Assembly: GCF_000981895.1 (NCBI RefSeq)
Contig: NZ_LATD01000026.1
Location: 1 to 47,879 of the forward strand
DNA: 47,879 nucleotides
Direction: 5' to 3'
Origin: Streptomyces odonnellii
GTDB lineage: Bacteria > Actinomycetota > Actinomycetes > Streptomycetales > Streptomycetaceae
The notes under the pieces are model-generated. The model made no database searches. It saw only the letters and a program-made list of their open reading frames with translations, and was not told where the DNA came from. Shown in pieces: positions 17,277 through 25,840 of this stretch (position 1 is its first letter; each line of letters opens with the position of its first letter). The translations under genes were made by a program, and so were the position numbers.

Positions 17277-20200
17277 CGCGGACCTCCGCCCAGTTCGATC
17301 GTCAGTCGGCCGTGCTCCGGCCGGTCCGGGTCGTTGTCGCAGCGCGCGACCTCCAGCGGGCCGAGCCCCAGCACACCCGCTTCCAGCGCGATGCCGTCGA
17401 GGGGGTCGTCGTCGAAGAGCCGGCTCAGCCGGGTCACCCGTACGCTCTCCACGCCCTGGACGGCCGCGGCCGTGGCCACCAGTCGGCTGAGCCGCACCGG
17501 TTCGCCGAAGGGCAGCGCGTCGGGGTGGAAGAAGCCGAGCCGCCCGCCGGACAGCCGCCCGCTGCCCAGCAGCCCGTACAGCTCCGCCAGGATCTGCCCG
17601 TGCTGCCGGCCGGGCGCGGCACACACCGCGAGGACGATGTCCAGCGGTACGGCACGGGCGGGGCCGACCACCAGATCGTGGCCGATCCGGCGGTAGCTCT
17701 CCAGGGCGTACGACACCGAGTCGAGCAGTTCCGGGGAGGGCTCGGCGGAGCCCAGCGCGTCCACGGCGACATGCGCCTCCTGGACACTGCCGGTCCAGCG
17801 GATCTCCGCCGCCGCCCGCGCCACTCCCGGGAGCCTCGACGCCAGCGCCGCGTAGTCCTCGGCGGTGACGGCCCGCAGCCGTGCGCGCTTCAGATCGAGC
17901 GGGGCCAACTGCCGTACCTGCTCCACAGGTTCGGGCTCGGTGCCGCCGACTGCGGGGAGTGGATTGCGTACCCCTGCCACCGGCATCGGGTCACCGGCGT
18001 CGGTCGCGTCGGGATCACGGACCAGTACGAGATGGTTGATGGCCTCCGCGCCGACATTGCCCGCCGTACCGCCGCCGAGGCGGTAGCGCAGCTCCAGCGC
18101 GGCGCCCGGCCTCGGCCGCGCGCCGTGCCGTCCGTCGCCGAAGCGCAGGGCGATCCGGCCGTCGTCCTCCAGCTCACCGACGAAGTGGCGGTCGCGGGGG
18201 CCGCTGGTGAGCAGATCGCGCCGGGGAGTCCAGCGCTCGTCGCCGTCCGCCACGGTCACCGCGGGCAGCGCGGCTCTGGGGTCCTGGACGAGCGCGGCGG
18301 CGGGGCCGCGCAGCACCGGCTCGCCGGGGTGCAGTCCGGCCGCGTACGCACCGCCCCAGGTGTGCGCGATCTCCCAGGCGATCCCGCCGTCCAGCACCGT
18401 CCCCGCACGGGCACGTGCCGTCAGCACCTCAAGGCGGCGCAGCTTCGCCGCCAACAGCCGCTCGCTCCGGTGCAGCAGCTCGCGCAGCGCGCGGACCGGA
18501 TGGCGGCGGAGTTCGAGCCGCTCCAGCAGCTGTAACCCGAACAGCACGGTCAGTTCGGCGACTTCGGGCTCGGCGAGGCCGTCGCGGTCGCGGGCGCTAC
18601 GCCACAGCTCCACCAGCCGCTGCCGGACCCGTCCCGGGATGGACGCCAGCCGGTCGGCCTGCCCGGCCGAGACCTGGCGGGGTTCGGGGAACGGTACGGC
18701 CTGGACGACCGGCGAGCGGCCCAGTACCGGCCGGAAGCGCGGCCGGATCCCCGGATAGGTGACCTGGGCCAGCAGGGCGCCGAGCGCCTCCGCCTGGGCG
18801 TAGGCGGTGCCGGGGACGACCTTCTCGGTCCGCCGGCCGACGCTCTCCAGGCCGAGACCGGCCCGTACGGTCGCGTCCTCGCCGGCCACGGTGAACAGCT
18901 CACGGATCTGATGCGCCGTCAGCGAACGGCCGTGACGCGTCCGGTCCAGAAGGGAGTTGATGAGAGCGGCCGTCGCATTTCCCGCGTTCCGGTCCCAGCA
19001 GCCGAAGCCCGGCGGATCACAGGAGCCGGGTACGGCGGGCGCGGGCGGCACGGTGACCGTCTCGGACCCGCCTCCGTATGTCTCGGACCCGCCTCCGTGC
19101 GTGTCGCGTTCGTTTCCGTGCGTGTCGGATTCGCTTCCGTGGAAGGCCGGCGACCAGCCGTGGTCGACGAGCACCACATTGCCGCGCGCCACACTCACAT
19201 CCCCGACCGGTTCACAGTCCGGGCCACCGCGGGTGGCCAGACAGAAGGGGAAGGCGAGCGCGTCCTCCCGTGCCCAGGTGACCTCCAGGACAGGCTGGTC
19301 CGCCAGCCGGTCCACCAGCGGAGTGACCGAAGTGAGGCGTACGGCCTGCCGGTGCGCGGGATCGGCGTCACCGGGCGTACCGGAGCGCGGCCCCCGTACC
19401 TCCTCGAACAGCAGCAGATCGCCCGGCGCCAGATCCAGCGCGCGGTTCTCGCACCTCTCGTCCGTCCACTCGTCTCTCAGTGTCGCGGCGGTGGCACCGG
19501 CGGGCAGCGAACACACGTCGTCGCCCCAGGTCCAGAAACGGATGGTGTTGTGCGCCGGGCGCAGCACCAGCGGCTCCTCGGCCACCAGCGGTTCGAACAC
19601 CTCCACCGAACCGCGCTCCTCCAGCGCCGCCAGATCCCGGTCGTCGATGACAGTGCCGATCTCGGGCCGGTCGCGCGGGCCCAGCGTACGGACATCGACC
19701 GCGGCGAAGCGGAACGTACCGGGCGGCAGGGTCAGTTGACGTACGGTCTCGACGGCGACGAACGCGCGGGCGTTGCACCCGTTGTGCATCGGATAGTCGA
19801 TGAGCCGCACATGACGGCGTACGGAGACCCGGCGGCGGGCCGTGTCGAGATACGCCTCGGTGGCGACCGCGTCCTGCTGGTAACTGATCCGGTCGGCGGT
19901 GTGCGCGAGGAGTTCGACCAGTGTGATGCCGAGATCGGCGGCATTGCGCTCGGTCCACGCGGGAGTGGTGAGTGCCAGCCGGTCCAGGATCAGCCGGCGG
20001 ATCGTGTCGTAGTCGCGCGCGGTGTAGTCGATGACCGGTGAGGGCGGGTACGGGAGGCGGGGGCCGGGGCCGTGGTCCGCGCGGTCGAAGGGGACGACGG
20101 GGCCGGGGGAGTCGGGGCGGAAGGTGAACTCGGCCTGGAAATAACGCTGATCGAAGCCGGGAAACGGCTCGGTGCCCGGCCGGCCGTACGGATCGGTGTC

Positions 20201-20527
20201 GACGAGCGAGAGCCGGTAGCGGGAACTGTCGCCGGTACGGTCCAGCGTGACGTACAGCCGGTCGTCCAGCTCCGGGTCCTCCTCCCGCTCGACGGCCACC
20301 TCGACCGCCTCGATACCGGTGATCCGCCGGCCGCCGTCGATCCGTACGTTCTCCGGGGACACACCGTGGGGTGCCTTGCCGAGGAAGGTGACGGTGAGGG
20401 TCAGCCCGTCGTCACCGGCCTCGACCGCGTCGACACCGCCGAGGCGCGCGGCACGGACTCCGGCGCGGCGGCTGTCCGTACGGCACACCAGCGGGCCGCC
20501 GGGCTGCGGATTGCCGACGTCGCTCAT
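17273..20527 (-). CDS. cis11: baseplate J-like wedge protein
   Basis: 1084 aa. Baseplate wedge protein of the gpJ family: VIDYTARDYDTIRRLILDRL, then NAADLGITLVELLAHTADRI and YPMHNGCNARAFVAV in the N-terminal half. The C-terminal half has the J core (RIALRFGDGRHGARP, GGGTAGNVGAEAINHLVL, AVTAEDYAALASRLPGVARA). Residues about 463-490 are a short tandem Gly/Ser/Thr-rich repeat encoded by four 21-nt units (19059-19142). Codon 665 is the rare TTA (18533-18535), within FGLQLLERLE. The start overlaps the stop of the gp25 gene (ATGA). It should polymerise around the hub together with the gp25 protein and the 1266-aa protein. Confidence 0.92.
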   Translation of the reverse strand: MSDVGNPQPGGPLVCRTDSRRAGVRAARLGGVDAVEAGDDGLTLTVTFLGKAPHGVSPENVRIDGGRRITGIEAVEVAVEREEDPELDDRLYVTLDRTGDSSRYRLSLVDTDPYGRPGTEPFPGFDQRYFQAEFTFRPDSPGPVVPFDRADHGPGPRLPYPPSPVIDYTARDYDTIRRLILDRLALTTPAWTERNAADLGITLVELLAHTADRISYQQDAVATEAYLDTARRRVSVRRHVRLIDYPMHNGCNARAFVAVETVRQLTLPPGTFRFAAVDVRTLGPRDRPEIGTVIDDRDLAALEERGSVEVFEPLVAEEPLVLRPAHNTIRFWTWGDDVCSLPAGATAATLRDEWTDERCENRALDLAPGDLLLFEEVRGPRSGTPGDADPAHRQAVRLTSVTPLVDRLADQPVLEVTWAREDALAFPFCLATRGGPDCEPVGDVSVARGNVVLVDHGWSPAFHGSESDTHGNERDTHGGGSETYGGGSETVTVPPAPAVPGSCDPPGFGCWDRNAGNATAALINSLLDRTRHGRSLTAHQIRELFTVAGEDATVRAGLGLESVGRRTEKVVPGTAYAQAEALGALLAQVTYPGIRPRFRPVLGRSPVVQAVPFPEPRQVSAGQADRLASIPGRVRQRLVELWRSARDRDGLAEPEVAELTVLFGLQLLERLELRRHPVRALRELLHRSERLLAAKLRRLEVLTARARAGTVLDGGIAWEIAHTWGGAYAAGLHPGEPVLRGPAAALVQDPRAALPAVTVADGDERWTPRRDLLTSGPRDRHFVGELEDDGRIALRFGDGRHGARPRPGAALELRYRLGGGTAGNVGAEAINHLVLVRDPDATDAGDPMPVAGVRNPLPAVGGTEPEPVEQVRQLAPLDLKRARLRAVTAEDYAALASRLPGVARAAAEIRWTGSVQEAHVAVDALGSAEPSPELLDSVSYALESYRRIGHDLVVGPARAVPLDIVLAVCAAPGRQHGQILAELYGLLGSGRLSGGRLGFFHPDALPFGEPVRLSRLVATAAAVQGVESVRVTRLSRLFDDDPLDGIALEAGVLGLGPLEVARCDNDPDRPEHGRLTIELGGGPR
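18533..18535 (-). promoter_or_regulatory. in-frame TTA codon (bldA target) in cis11
   Basis: Codon 665 of the baseplate J gene reads TTA on the coding strand (20527 minus 18535 is 1992, a multiple of 3). TTA is the rarest codon in Streptomyces and is read only by the bldA tRNA, which accumulates late in development. Its presence suggests that baseplate completion, and so the whole particle, depends on bldA. Confidence 0.7.
19059..19142. repeat. four 21-nt tandem repeats inside cis11
   Basis: Four consecutive 21-nt units (starting at 19059, 19080, 19101 and 19122) share a GTSTCGnnnTCGnnTCCGT-like pattern; the first two differ only in their last two bases. They encode heptapeptides of the SETYGGG / ERDTHGG type in a loop of the baseplate J protein. 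The unit number is likely to vary between strains because copies are nearly identical and in frame. Confidence 0.8.
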
Positions 20528-20901
20528 ACCGGGCCGCTCCCCTCGAACACCTCGTCGCGCCGGCTCGCGGTGGAGCGCACCACGTACCGCAGATACACCC
20601 GCACCACGTTCTCCTCGCTCACCACGTCCAGCGCCTCCACCTCGATGAGCTCACCCAGCCAGCGCTGGAGCGAGGCCTGTACGGACAGCTCCAGGGCGGA
20701 GGCGAGTTCCGGGCTGTTCGGGGTGAAGACCAGATCGAGCAGTCCGCACCCGAAATCGGGCCGCATCACACGCTCGCCGGGGGAGGTGAAGAGCAACTGC
20801 TCGATCAGATCGCGCACATGGGCGTCGTACGCGGCATGCGCGGTGCGTCCGCGCCGGTCGGTACGGAAGGGGAAGGCGATGTCGCTCCGTACCGTCGTCA
20901 T
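20524..20901 (-). CDS. cis9: gp25-like baseplate wedge protein
   Basis: 125 aa. GPW/gp25 family: FPFRTDRRGRTAHAAYD at the N-terminus, LIEQLLFTSPGERVMRPDFG, the family's central signature, and LVFTPNSPELASALE. This small wedge protein initiates sheath assembly on the baseplate in phage T4 and related systems. The ATG at 20901 overlaps the stop of the PAAR-like gene by ATGA. An in-frame extension upstream would lie inside the other gene. Confidence 0.93.
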   Translation of the reverse strand: MTTVRSDIAFPFRTDRRGRTAHAAYDAHVRDLIEQLLFTSPGERVMRPDFGCGLLDLVFTPNSPELASALELSVQASLQRWLGELIEVEALDVVSEENVVRVYLRYVVRSTASRRDEVFEGSGPV

Positions 20902-21242
20902 CGTGACGACACCTCCCGCGAGGCCGCGTGGCCGACGACCGGCGGACCCTGCGGCACCAGCGCGGCGCTGAAACAGACCGCGCCCGTGGTGTGGAGCAGT
21001 ACGGGCGCGCCGTCGATCAGCACACTGTCGCGGTCCGGCGTCCAGCGGACGGAGACGCATGGGCGCGGTACGCCGTCGACGGTGTGCCGGCAGCCGCTGA
21101 CCGTGAAGACATCGGTCGCGGTGGGCACGGGCCGGCCGTCGATCCGTACCGCGGACGACGGGGCGGCGGGGAGTGAAACCCGGCCGCCGTGCGGGCAGTT
21201 GATGGCGGACCCGCCGTTCACGAGATTGCCGTTGCCGGACAA
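20898..21242 (-). CDS. PAAR-like spike-tip protein
   Basis: 114 aa from a TTG start at 21242 (GGGGAGA lies 7-8 bases upstream), giving the expected N-terminus SGNGNLVNGGSAINCPHGG. The Cys/His motif INCPHGG, the later VSGCRHTV and the C-terminal ALVPQGPPVVG fit the small PAAR-like cone that closes the tip of eCIS spikes (Afp10 position). In-frame ATGs at 21308 and 21287 would add an Arg/Thr-rich leader made by a tandem repeat, which does not look like part of the fold. Lies between spike and gp25 genes, as expected for a tip protein. Confidence 0.82.
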   Translation of the reverse strand: MSGNGNLVNGGSAINCPHGGRVSLPAAPSSAVRIDGRPVPTATDVFTVSGCRHTVDGVPRPCVSVRWTPDRDSVLIDGAPVLLHTTGAVCFSAALVPQGPPVVGHAASREVSSR

Positions 21243-21255
21243 GACTCTTCTCCCC

Positions 21256-21315
21256 GTTCTGTCGGTCCTCGTTCTGTGCGTCCTCATCGCTGTTCTGCTG
21301 GTCCTCATCGCTGTC
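21256..21315. repeat. short 21-nt tandem repeat before the PAAR-like gene
   Basis: GTTCTG-nnn-GTCCTC recurs at 21256, 21271 and 21292; the last two copies are full 21-nt units ending in ATCGCT. The repeat fills most of the 77-bp gap between spike stop and the TTG start of the PAAR-like gene. It is not long or regular enough for a CRISPR array. Confidence 0.7.
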
Positions 21316-21319
21316 GCCG

Positions 21320-21847
21320 CTATCGCTTCTTCGGCACGATCAGCCGACCCTCGTTGATGTTGACCTCGTCGCCGATCAGCACGATCGAGGCGCCCTTGCC
21401 GTTGCCGACGGTCACTCCCTTCTCGTCGATCTGGATGAACGCCCCGCCCTTGGCCTCCAGCAGAATCCCCGTACCGCCCGGCACGTCCGACATGACCAGC
21501 TTGTGATCGCCGGGCGTCTGGATCACCACCGGCTGGGACCCGGGCAGTTCGGCGCTCGCCCGGGGCGGCAGCTCGGCGGCGTCCCCGTACCAGCAACCGG
21601 TCCAGACCGGGAAACTGGCGTCGCCCTGCTCGAACTCGATCCACACGCCCGCGCCGATCTCCGGCACGGCGTACTGACCCGACCGGCGCCCGGTGAACGG
21701 CAGGCAGGGCAGCGCCCAGGTGGACGCCTCGTCGCCGAGCACGTCGGGGACCTGCGCGGTGATCCGTCCGAGCTTGAGCGGGTCCTTGTTGTCGATGACC
21801 CGGCCCCGGAACTTGCCGAGGAAGCGGTTGCTGTTCGGTGCCGCCAT
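21320..21847 (-). CDS. spike protein, gpV/gp5 OB-fold type
   Basis: 175 aa. Baseplate assembly protein V-like: the N-terminal OB-fold (FRGRVIDNKDPLKLGRITAQV, then ALPCLPFTGR and VWIEFEQGDASFPVWTGCW) is followed by a beta-rich C-terminal part (ILLEAKGGAFIQIDEKGVTV) that should form the triple-stranded needle. Corresponds to the C-terminal half of VgrG/Afp8; the hub half is encoded separately upstream. The ATG at 21847 has AGGAGA at a good distance. The gene follows the hub gene by 18 bp. Confidence 0.92.
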   Translation of the reverse strand: MAAPNSNRFLGKFRGRVIDNKDPLKLGRITAQVPDVLGDEASTWALPCLPFTGRRSGQYAVPEIGAGVWIEFEQGDASFPVWTGCWYGDAAELPPRASAELPGSQPVVIQTPGDHKLVMSDVPGGTGILLEAKGGAFIQIDEKGVTVGNGKGASIVLIGDEVNINEGRLIVPKKR

Positions 21848-21865
21848 ACGGAATTCTCCTGGTCC

Positions 21866-23005
21866 TTACGGGCGTACGGTCCCGCTGCGGGCGATCAGCC
21901 CCTCGCGGGAGAGCGTGAAGTTCTGCTGGTACGAGCCGGGCCTGAGGTTGTGCGTCACGGACTTGACGTAGTAGTCGCCGTCGTACGTCACCCCGGCGCC
22001 CCGCACCCCGACCAGCTCGCGCGGACGCAGCACGTACCCGTGGCGGTTGACGTCCAGCGATCCGGAGCCAGAGATGGCGTCGGCGGAGGTGGCGGCCCTG
22101 GCGAGCGCGGTGGCCTCCGCCTGCCCCTGGTCCATCTTGGCGGTGCCGGAGAGCGTTCTGCGTTTGAGCGCGGGGGTGGCGCGCCGTCCGAGCGGCGGCC
22201 GGAGCGGGCTGATGTCGGGCTGGGCGAGCAGGGTGGAATCGCGCGACTTGGGGTCCTGCACACGCGCTTGCGGTTCCTCGCGGGCGGTTCCGTCGTACGC
22301 GAAAGTGAGCTGGTCGACGGTGGAGTTGTTGTCCATATTGACGTTGAGCGCGTGCTGCCGTTGACCGAGGCGCTGTTCGGGCCCCCAGAACGCGGTGGAG
22401 CGGCCGGGAACGGGCCCGGGATCGAGATAGAACGTGAACCCGTTGGCCTTGGCCAGGTCGTTCACGTACTGGAGATCGGTCCCGGTCTGATAGTCCACGC
22501 GGCGCTGCTCGTTGGGCGGCTGCTGGATCTGCTCGCGGATGATGCGCGTGTCGATCCCGTAGTCGGCGTACTTGGCGAGGATCCGCTCGACGCGCTGCGA
22601 GGGCGCGAGATTGGGATACCGGTCCGTCCGCTCTTCGAGGTCCAGCAGCAGGGTGAGGTCCTCGCCCGTGACGGTGAGGGTGGTCTGCCCCGGCTGGTTG
22701 CTGGCGCCGACCTCCTGCCGCACGATCAGCCCGTCGAGCAGTACGGTGGGCGTCCCTTTGACGGTGGCCGTGACGATCACCCGAGTCCGAGGATCGAAAT
22801 ACCCCTCGGGCAGCAGCCGTTGGCTGATCACCCCCTTCTTGGTCAGATCGAACGCGATCTGAAATCCGCTCCGTTCCCCGGCGGTCGTGGTGATCTGCGC
22901 GGAGAGCAGCGCCTCGGTCACCTCGGCGGGCACGGGCCGGGTGAGCTTGGGACCCATGTGGAGGGTGAGGTGTACGGGCCCGTTCCCGATGGGTTCGTCA
23001 GCCAC
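21866..23005 (-). CDS. hub protein (gpD/gp27-like)
   Basis: 379 aa. Late-control-D / VgrG N-terminal type hub protein: SGFQIAFDLTKKGV, DGLIVRQEVGASNQPGQTTL, a DLTLLLDLEE segment, and LQYVNDLAKANGFTFYLDPG. It forms the ring that carries the spike and starts the inner tube. Two GTG starts are possible, 23005 and 23014. The first has AGGTGG 5 bases upstream and is preferred; both overlap the end of the LysM gene. Residues 245-300 are polar and may be a flexible insertion. Confidence 0.88.
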   Translation of the reverse strand: MADEPIGNGPVHLTLHMGPKLTRPVPAEVTEALLSAQITTTAGERSGFQIAFDLTKKGVISQRLLPEGYFDPRTRVIVTATVKGTPTVLLDGLIVRQEVGASNQPGQTTLTVTGEDLTLLLDLEERTDRYPNLAPSQRVERILAKYADYGIDTRIIREQIQQPPNEQRRVDYQTGTDLQYVNDLAKANGFTFYLDPGPVPGRSTAFWGPEQRLGQRQHALNVNMDNNSTVDQLTFAYDGTAREEPQARVQDPKSRDSTLLAQPDISPLRPPLGRRATPALKRRTLSGTAKMDQGQAEATALARAATSADAISGSGSLDVNRHGYVLRPRELVGVRGAGVTYDGDYYVKSVTHNLRPGSYQQNFTLSREGLIARSGTVRP

Positions 23006-23348
23006 GGAACCCACCTGGCAGCGGAATCTCGATGACGCGCCCCGGCTCGCATGTCAGCTCGCCCGGATCGAGGACCGGATTGGCATCGGCGATCTGCCAC
23101 CACTGCCTGGGATCCCCGAAGTACCGCTGCCCGAGCTGATCGGGCCGCTCGCCACTGCTGACGGTGTGCGGCGCGGTCTCGTCGCCGCTCTGGGGCAGGG
23201 GTGGCAGCAACCGCCGTTTGGCGTACCGGACTTCGGTCCCGTCCGCCATGCGGTACACCCCGATCTCGGCGTCGTGATACCGACTGGACCGGGGATACGG
23301 ATGGGCCCCGGGTATCCCGTCCCAGGCACTCTCATAGGGCTCGACCAT
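22998..23348 (-). CDS. small LysM protein of the baseplate
   Basis: 116 aa. C-terminal LysM-like module (APHTVSSGERPDQLGQRYFG, then WWQIADANPVLDPGEL, ending VIEIPLPG). The Arg/Tyr-rich N-terminus reads RYHDAEIGVYRMADGTEV. LysM proteins of this size stand next to the CIS-tube-domain protein in eCIS loci and act as an adaptor between hub, tube and sheath initiator (Afp7-like). The ATG at 23348 (MVEPYESAWDG) is taken as start; it lies 7 bp from the end of the preceding gene. Confidence 0.85.
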   Translation of the reverse strand: MVEPYESAWDGIPGAHPYPRSSRYHDAEIGVYRMADGTEVRYAKRRLLPPLPQSGDETAPHTVSSGERPDQLGQRYFGDPRQWWQIADANPVLDPGELTCEPGRVIEIPLPGGFRG

Positions 23349-23355
23349 GTGTCCG

Positions 23356-24036
23356 CTACCTCCCCGTCCCGATCCCGCCACTGAGCCCGAGGCTCCCGAA
23401 CTGCCCACCGACGGCGGCCCCGGCGAGCCGTTCCTTCTGCGCGAGGTGCGCGAGATACAACTCGGCCCCGCGATGCCCGGCCGGCAGATCACTGACGGTC
23501 AGCACCTTCAGCCCTATGCTGAGCGAGGCCCGGATGGGATTCAGATTCACGTCGAACGCCGACTCGTTGACGGACAACTCGGTGAGCCGCACGGGCATCA
23601 CCCGCTTGCTCCCCCAGGTGAAGAGCGTCAGCGGCGTCTCGATGGGACTGATCTCGATGGACCCGTTCTGCGCGAGCCGCGAGGCGGCCCGGAGCTGCGC
23701 GGTGGTGGGCTGCACGAGCATCTCCAGCACGGCGAGCTGAGGATGAATCCCATCGGGAGCGGCGACATCGAGCTGATCAGTGGCATCGATCTCGGCGGTG
23801 AACTTCCACGTCTCCTGCGCCGGCCCCTTGAGCCGCAGGGCTTCGTTCCGGTCCCCGCTTCCACTGCCACCCCCGCCGGAGTCACTGCTGCCCCCGGCGG
23901 CTTGGGGCGCGACGGAGCGTTCGAGGGTGTCGGGATTGAACTGGAGGACGATGATGCGCTGCGGGGTACCGCGCTCGGGGTCGACGATGACGATGCCGGA
24001 CCGGATGGGTTTGGGTATGTCCGCGTAACGGCTCAC
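23356..24036 (-). CDS. CIS tube-domain protein (Afp7-like N-terminal part)
   Basis: 226 aa. Contains the CIS_tube N-terminal domain: FNPDTLERSVAPQAA, then ETWKFTAEIDATDQLDVA, PQLAVLEMLVQPTTAQ, FTWGSKRVMPVRLTEL and FDVNLNPIRASLSIGLKVL. It probably forms the tube-initiating layer above the hub. A Ser/Gly-rich loop (GGSSDSGGGGSGSGD) interrupts the N-terminal part. It starts with GTG at 24036, overlapping the stop of the immunity gene as GTGA, so its translation is coupled to immunity-gene translation. The last 25 residues are Gly-rich. Confidence 0.88.
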   Translation of the reverse strand: MSRYADIPKPIRSGIVIVDPERGTPQRIIVLQFNPDTLERSVAPQAAGGSSDSGGGGSGSGDRNEALRLKGPAQETWKFTAEIDATDQLDVAAPDGIHPQLAVLEMLVQPTTAQLRAASRLAQNGSIEISPIETPLTLFTWGSKRVMPVRLTELSVNESAFDVNLNPIRASLSIGLKVLTVSDLPAGHRGAELYLAHLAQKERLAGAAVGGQFGSLGLSGGIGTGR

Positions 24037-24725
24037 AGTCGTTCCTCCAGCCGGGCCCGCAGATCCGAGTAGTCGTATGCGGGAAAGAGTTTCGGGAACA
24101 CGTCCAACATGGTGGACAGGTCATCCGCGACACCCCCGAGGCCGGTGTCGGTGAGGTCTACGTCGGCGTACAGGTACTGCCAGCCGTTCGTACCCTTGGT
24201 GACGAGGAGCGTGTCCAGGTACTGGGCGTAGTCGAGGTCCAGTCGGAGTTCGCTGTCGGAACTGTCGTAGTACCAGATCTCCGGCGAGAGGAGCCCGGTC
24301 GCGGTGGGCGGGACGCGCAGTGCAGCGAGGGTGCCTGCCCCGGTCCTGGGATGCTCGTCGAAGATACGGAACTCCGAGTAGAGAACGCGCCGTTCCGCGT
24401 CGACCTCCTCGTGGATCAAGTGCTCGCCGGTGGCGAACATGGCGGCGGAGAGATGACGCAGCGAGAATTCACCGCTGAGGCTTGACTCACCCCTCGTGAA
24501 ACTCCAGTGACTAGAGATTCCGTCGAACCGGAGAAAGACACGCTGTAGTTCCGGAGCAAGTCGGATGCCGTGCCACTCCTCCAAGAGGGCAAAGGCATTC
24601 GGAGCCTCTCCGACGGCCTCTTCGATATCCCCCCTCTCCTCGTAAAAAACCTGCACCTCCGTGGCGTCCTGGAGTTCGTTCAGGATCCGGAGGTATCTGA
24701 GTTCCTGTTCCGTGAAGCGTGCCAT
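24033..24725 (-). CDS. SUKH (SMI1/KNR4)-like immunity protein for the upstream toxin
   Basis: 230 aa. Not a particle component. The segments LLEEWHGIRLAPELQRVFLRF and IWYYDSSDSELRLDLDYAQY, then LDTLLVTKGTNGWQYLY, match the layout of SMI1/KNR4 (SUKH) immunity proteins: an N-terminal helix before the LAPEL segment and a late acidic Tyr-rich stretch. The protein is very acidic, as is common for nuclease immunities. It begins 14 bp after the 2251-aa effector gene with AAGGG close to the ATG and ends in GTGA with the tube-domain gene. G+C is lower than in the structural genes, a sign of exchange together with the toxin end. The assignment as cognate immunity is by family resemblance and position. 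Confidence 0.75.
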   Translation of the reverse strand: MARFTEQELRYLRILNELQDATEVQVFYEERGDIEEAVGEAPNAFALLEEWHGIRLAPELQRVFLRFDGISSHWSFTRGESSLSGEFSLRHLSAAMFATGEHLIHEEVDAERRVLYSEFRIFDEHPRTGAGTLAALRVPPTATGLLSPEIWYYDSSDSELRLDLDYAQYLDTLLVTKGTNGWQYLYADVDLTDTGLGGVADDLSTMLDVFPKLFPAYDYSDLRARLEERL

Positions 24726-24739
24726 GATCCCTTGGATTT

Positions 24740-25840
24740 CTACGTGAAGCGAATGTTGCCCTTCTTTTTGACGACTGCCTTGAGCTCCTTTTCGAAGTTC
24801 CTGAGCTTCCTCGGTGCGGTGGCGTTCAGGTTCCGCTTGTGCACCTTCAGGCGCACCATCAGCTGATAGATGTCGCGGTAGGGTGACTGGTCTCGTACGG
24901 CCAGCGCGAAGGCGCGGCTGACACCGAATTCGCTACTGATGGAGTCCGGACCTTTTCCGTTGATGTCGAATCTGGAATCCAGAGCTGTAGGGCGCTCGAT
25001 GCCGTCGCGCGTGTAGTGGCCCTCGGCGGGCTGCTTCCGCCATGTGTTGCCCGTGGCCCCGTACTTGCCCCAGGACATGGAGATCTTTTTGGGAAAGTAC
25101 TCGTCAGGAGCCGGATAGAAATTGACCGCGTAGTTGTACCAGATCATTTTCACCTGAGGGTCCTTGGTGATGGACTTGTGCGCCGGCAGTTCGATGCGGT
25201 ACGCGAATCGGCTGTTGACAGCCGTGCCAGGGGCAGGCACGAGGTTGGACGCCGATGCCTTCCCGCCGAACTTCTCGGTGAACATGTGCATACGCACCCA
25301 CGCCGTCTCGTTCCGGAGCTGAGGCGGTACCAGTTGCCAGCCGAGCGGAATCAGGTTGTTCCCGCGTGGTTTCTGTCCCTTGTGGTTCTTGATGGACTTG
25401 TTGATGCCTGTGGCCTGGAATCCCGCAGCGCGTACGCCGTCGGTGTAGGCAGGGAGAATCATCGGCAGCAGCGGTGGATCGTTCGGATCGACCTCGCGCA
25501 GCTCCAATAGCCCCGCCAGCCTGCGCAGGGCAATGTGCAGGGCCGAGTAGGCAGCTTGGCCGGTCGGGCTGTGAGCGGTCGTGCCCTTGGCCGGCAGTCT
25601 CCGCTGGATGCCCGCCGTCACACGATGCTCCGCCCACGCGGAACGAATGGATGCCAGTTGGCGGTCCCGGCGGTCGGGGGCGTCCTCGATCTGCCTGGCC
25701 TCGCCTTCCCACTCCTTGAGGTACCTCTCGACCGGGTCGGTCTGGCTGCGTACCACCATCTCGGCACCGGGGCCTCGCCCACGGAACATCAGGGTGTGCG
25801 TCTCCCCGTCCAGGTTGCGGAAGACCACTCTCGGCATCTC
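24740..25840 (-). other. C-terminal toxin domain, possible exchange cassette with the immunity gene
   Basis: This part of the effector gene encodes the compact C-terminal domain and is visibly lower in G+C than the rest. I counted 29 of 60 G+C at 24721-24780, 37 of 60 at 24901-24960 and 35 of 60 at 25381-25440, against 49 of 60 at 26041-26100 in the linker. Together with the immunity gene it looks like a polymorphic-toxin tail joined to a conserved delivery part. The boundary at about 25840 is set by the end of the Arg-rich linker and is approximate. Confidence 0.6.

Noticed and set aside
14133..17696. Plus-strand open frame of more than 1100 codons opposite the large baseplate gene.
   Set aside because: Antisense shadow caused by third-position G/C bias; no start context or recognisable protein.
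19059..21315. Short tandem repeats as a CRISPR array.
   Set aside because: Units are contiguous 21-mers without spacers, and they are inside or next to coding sequence.
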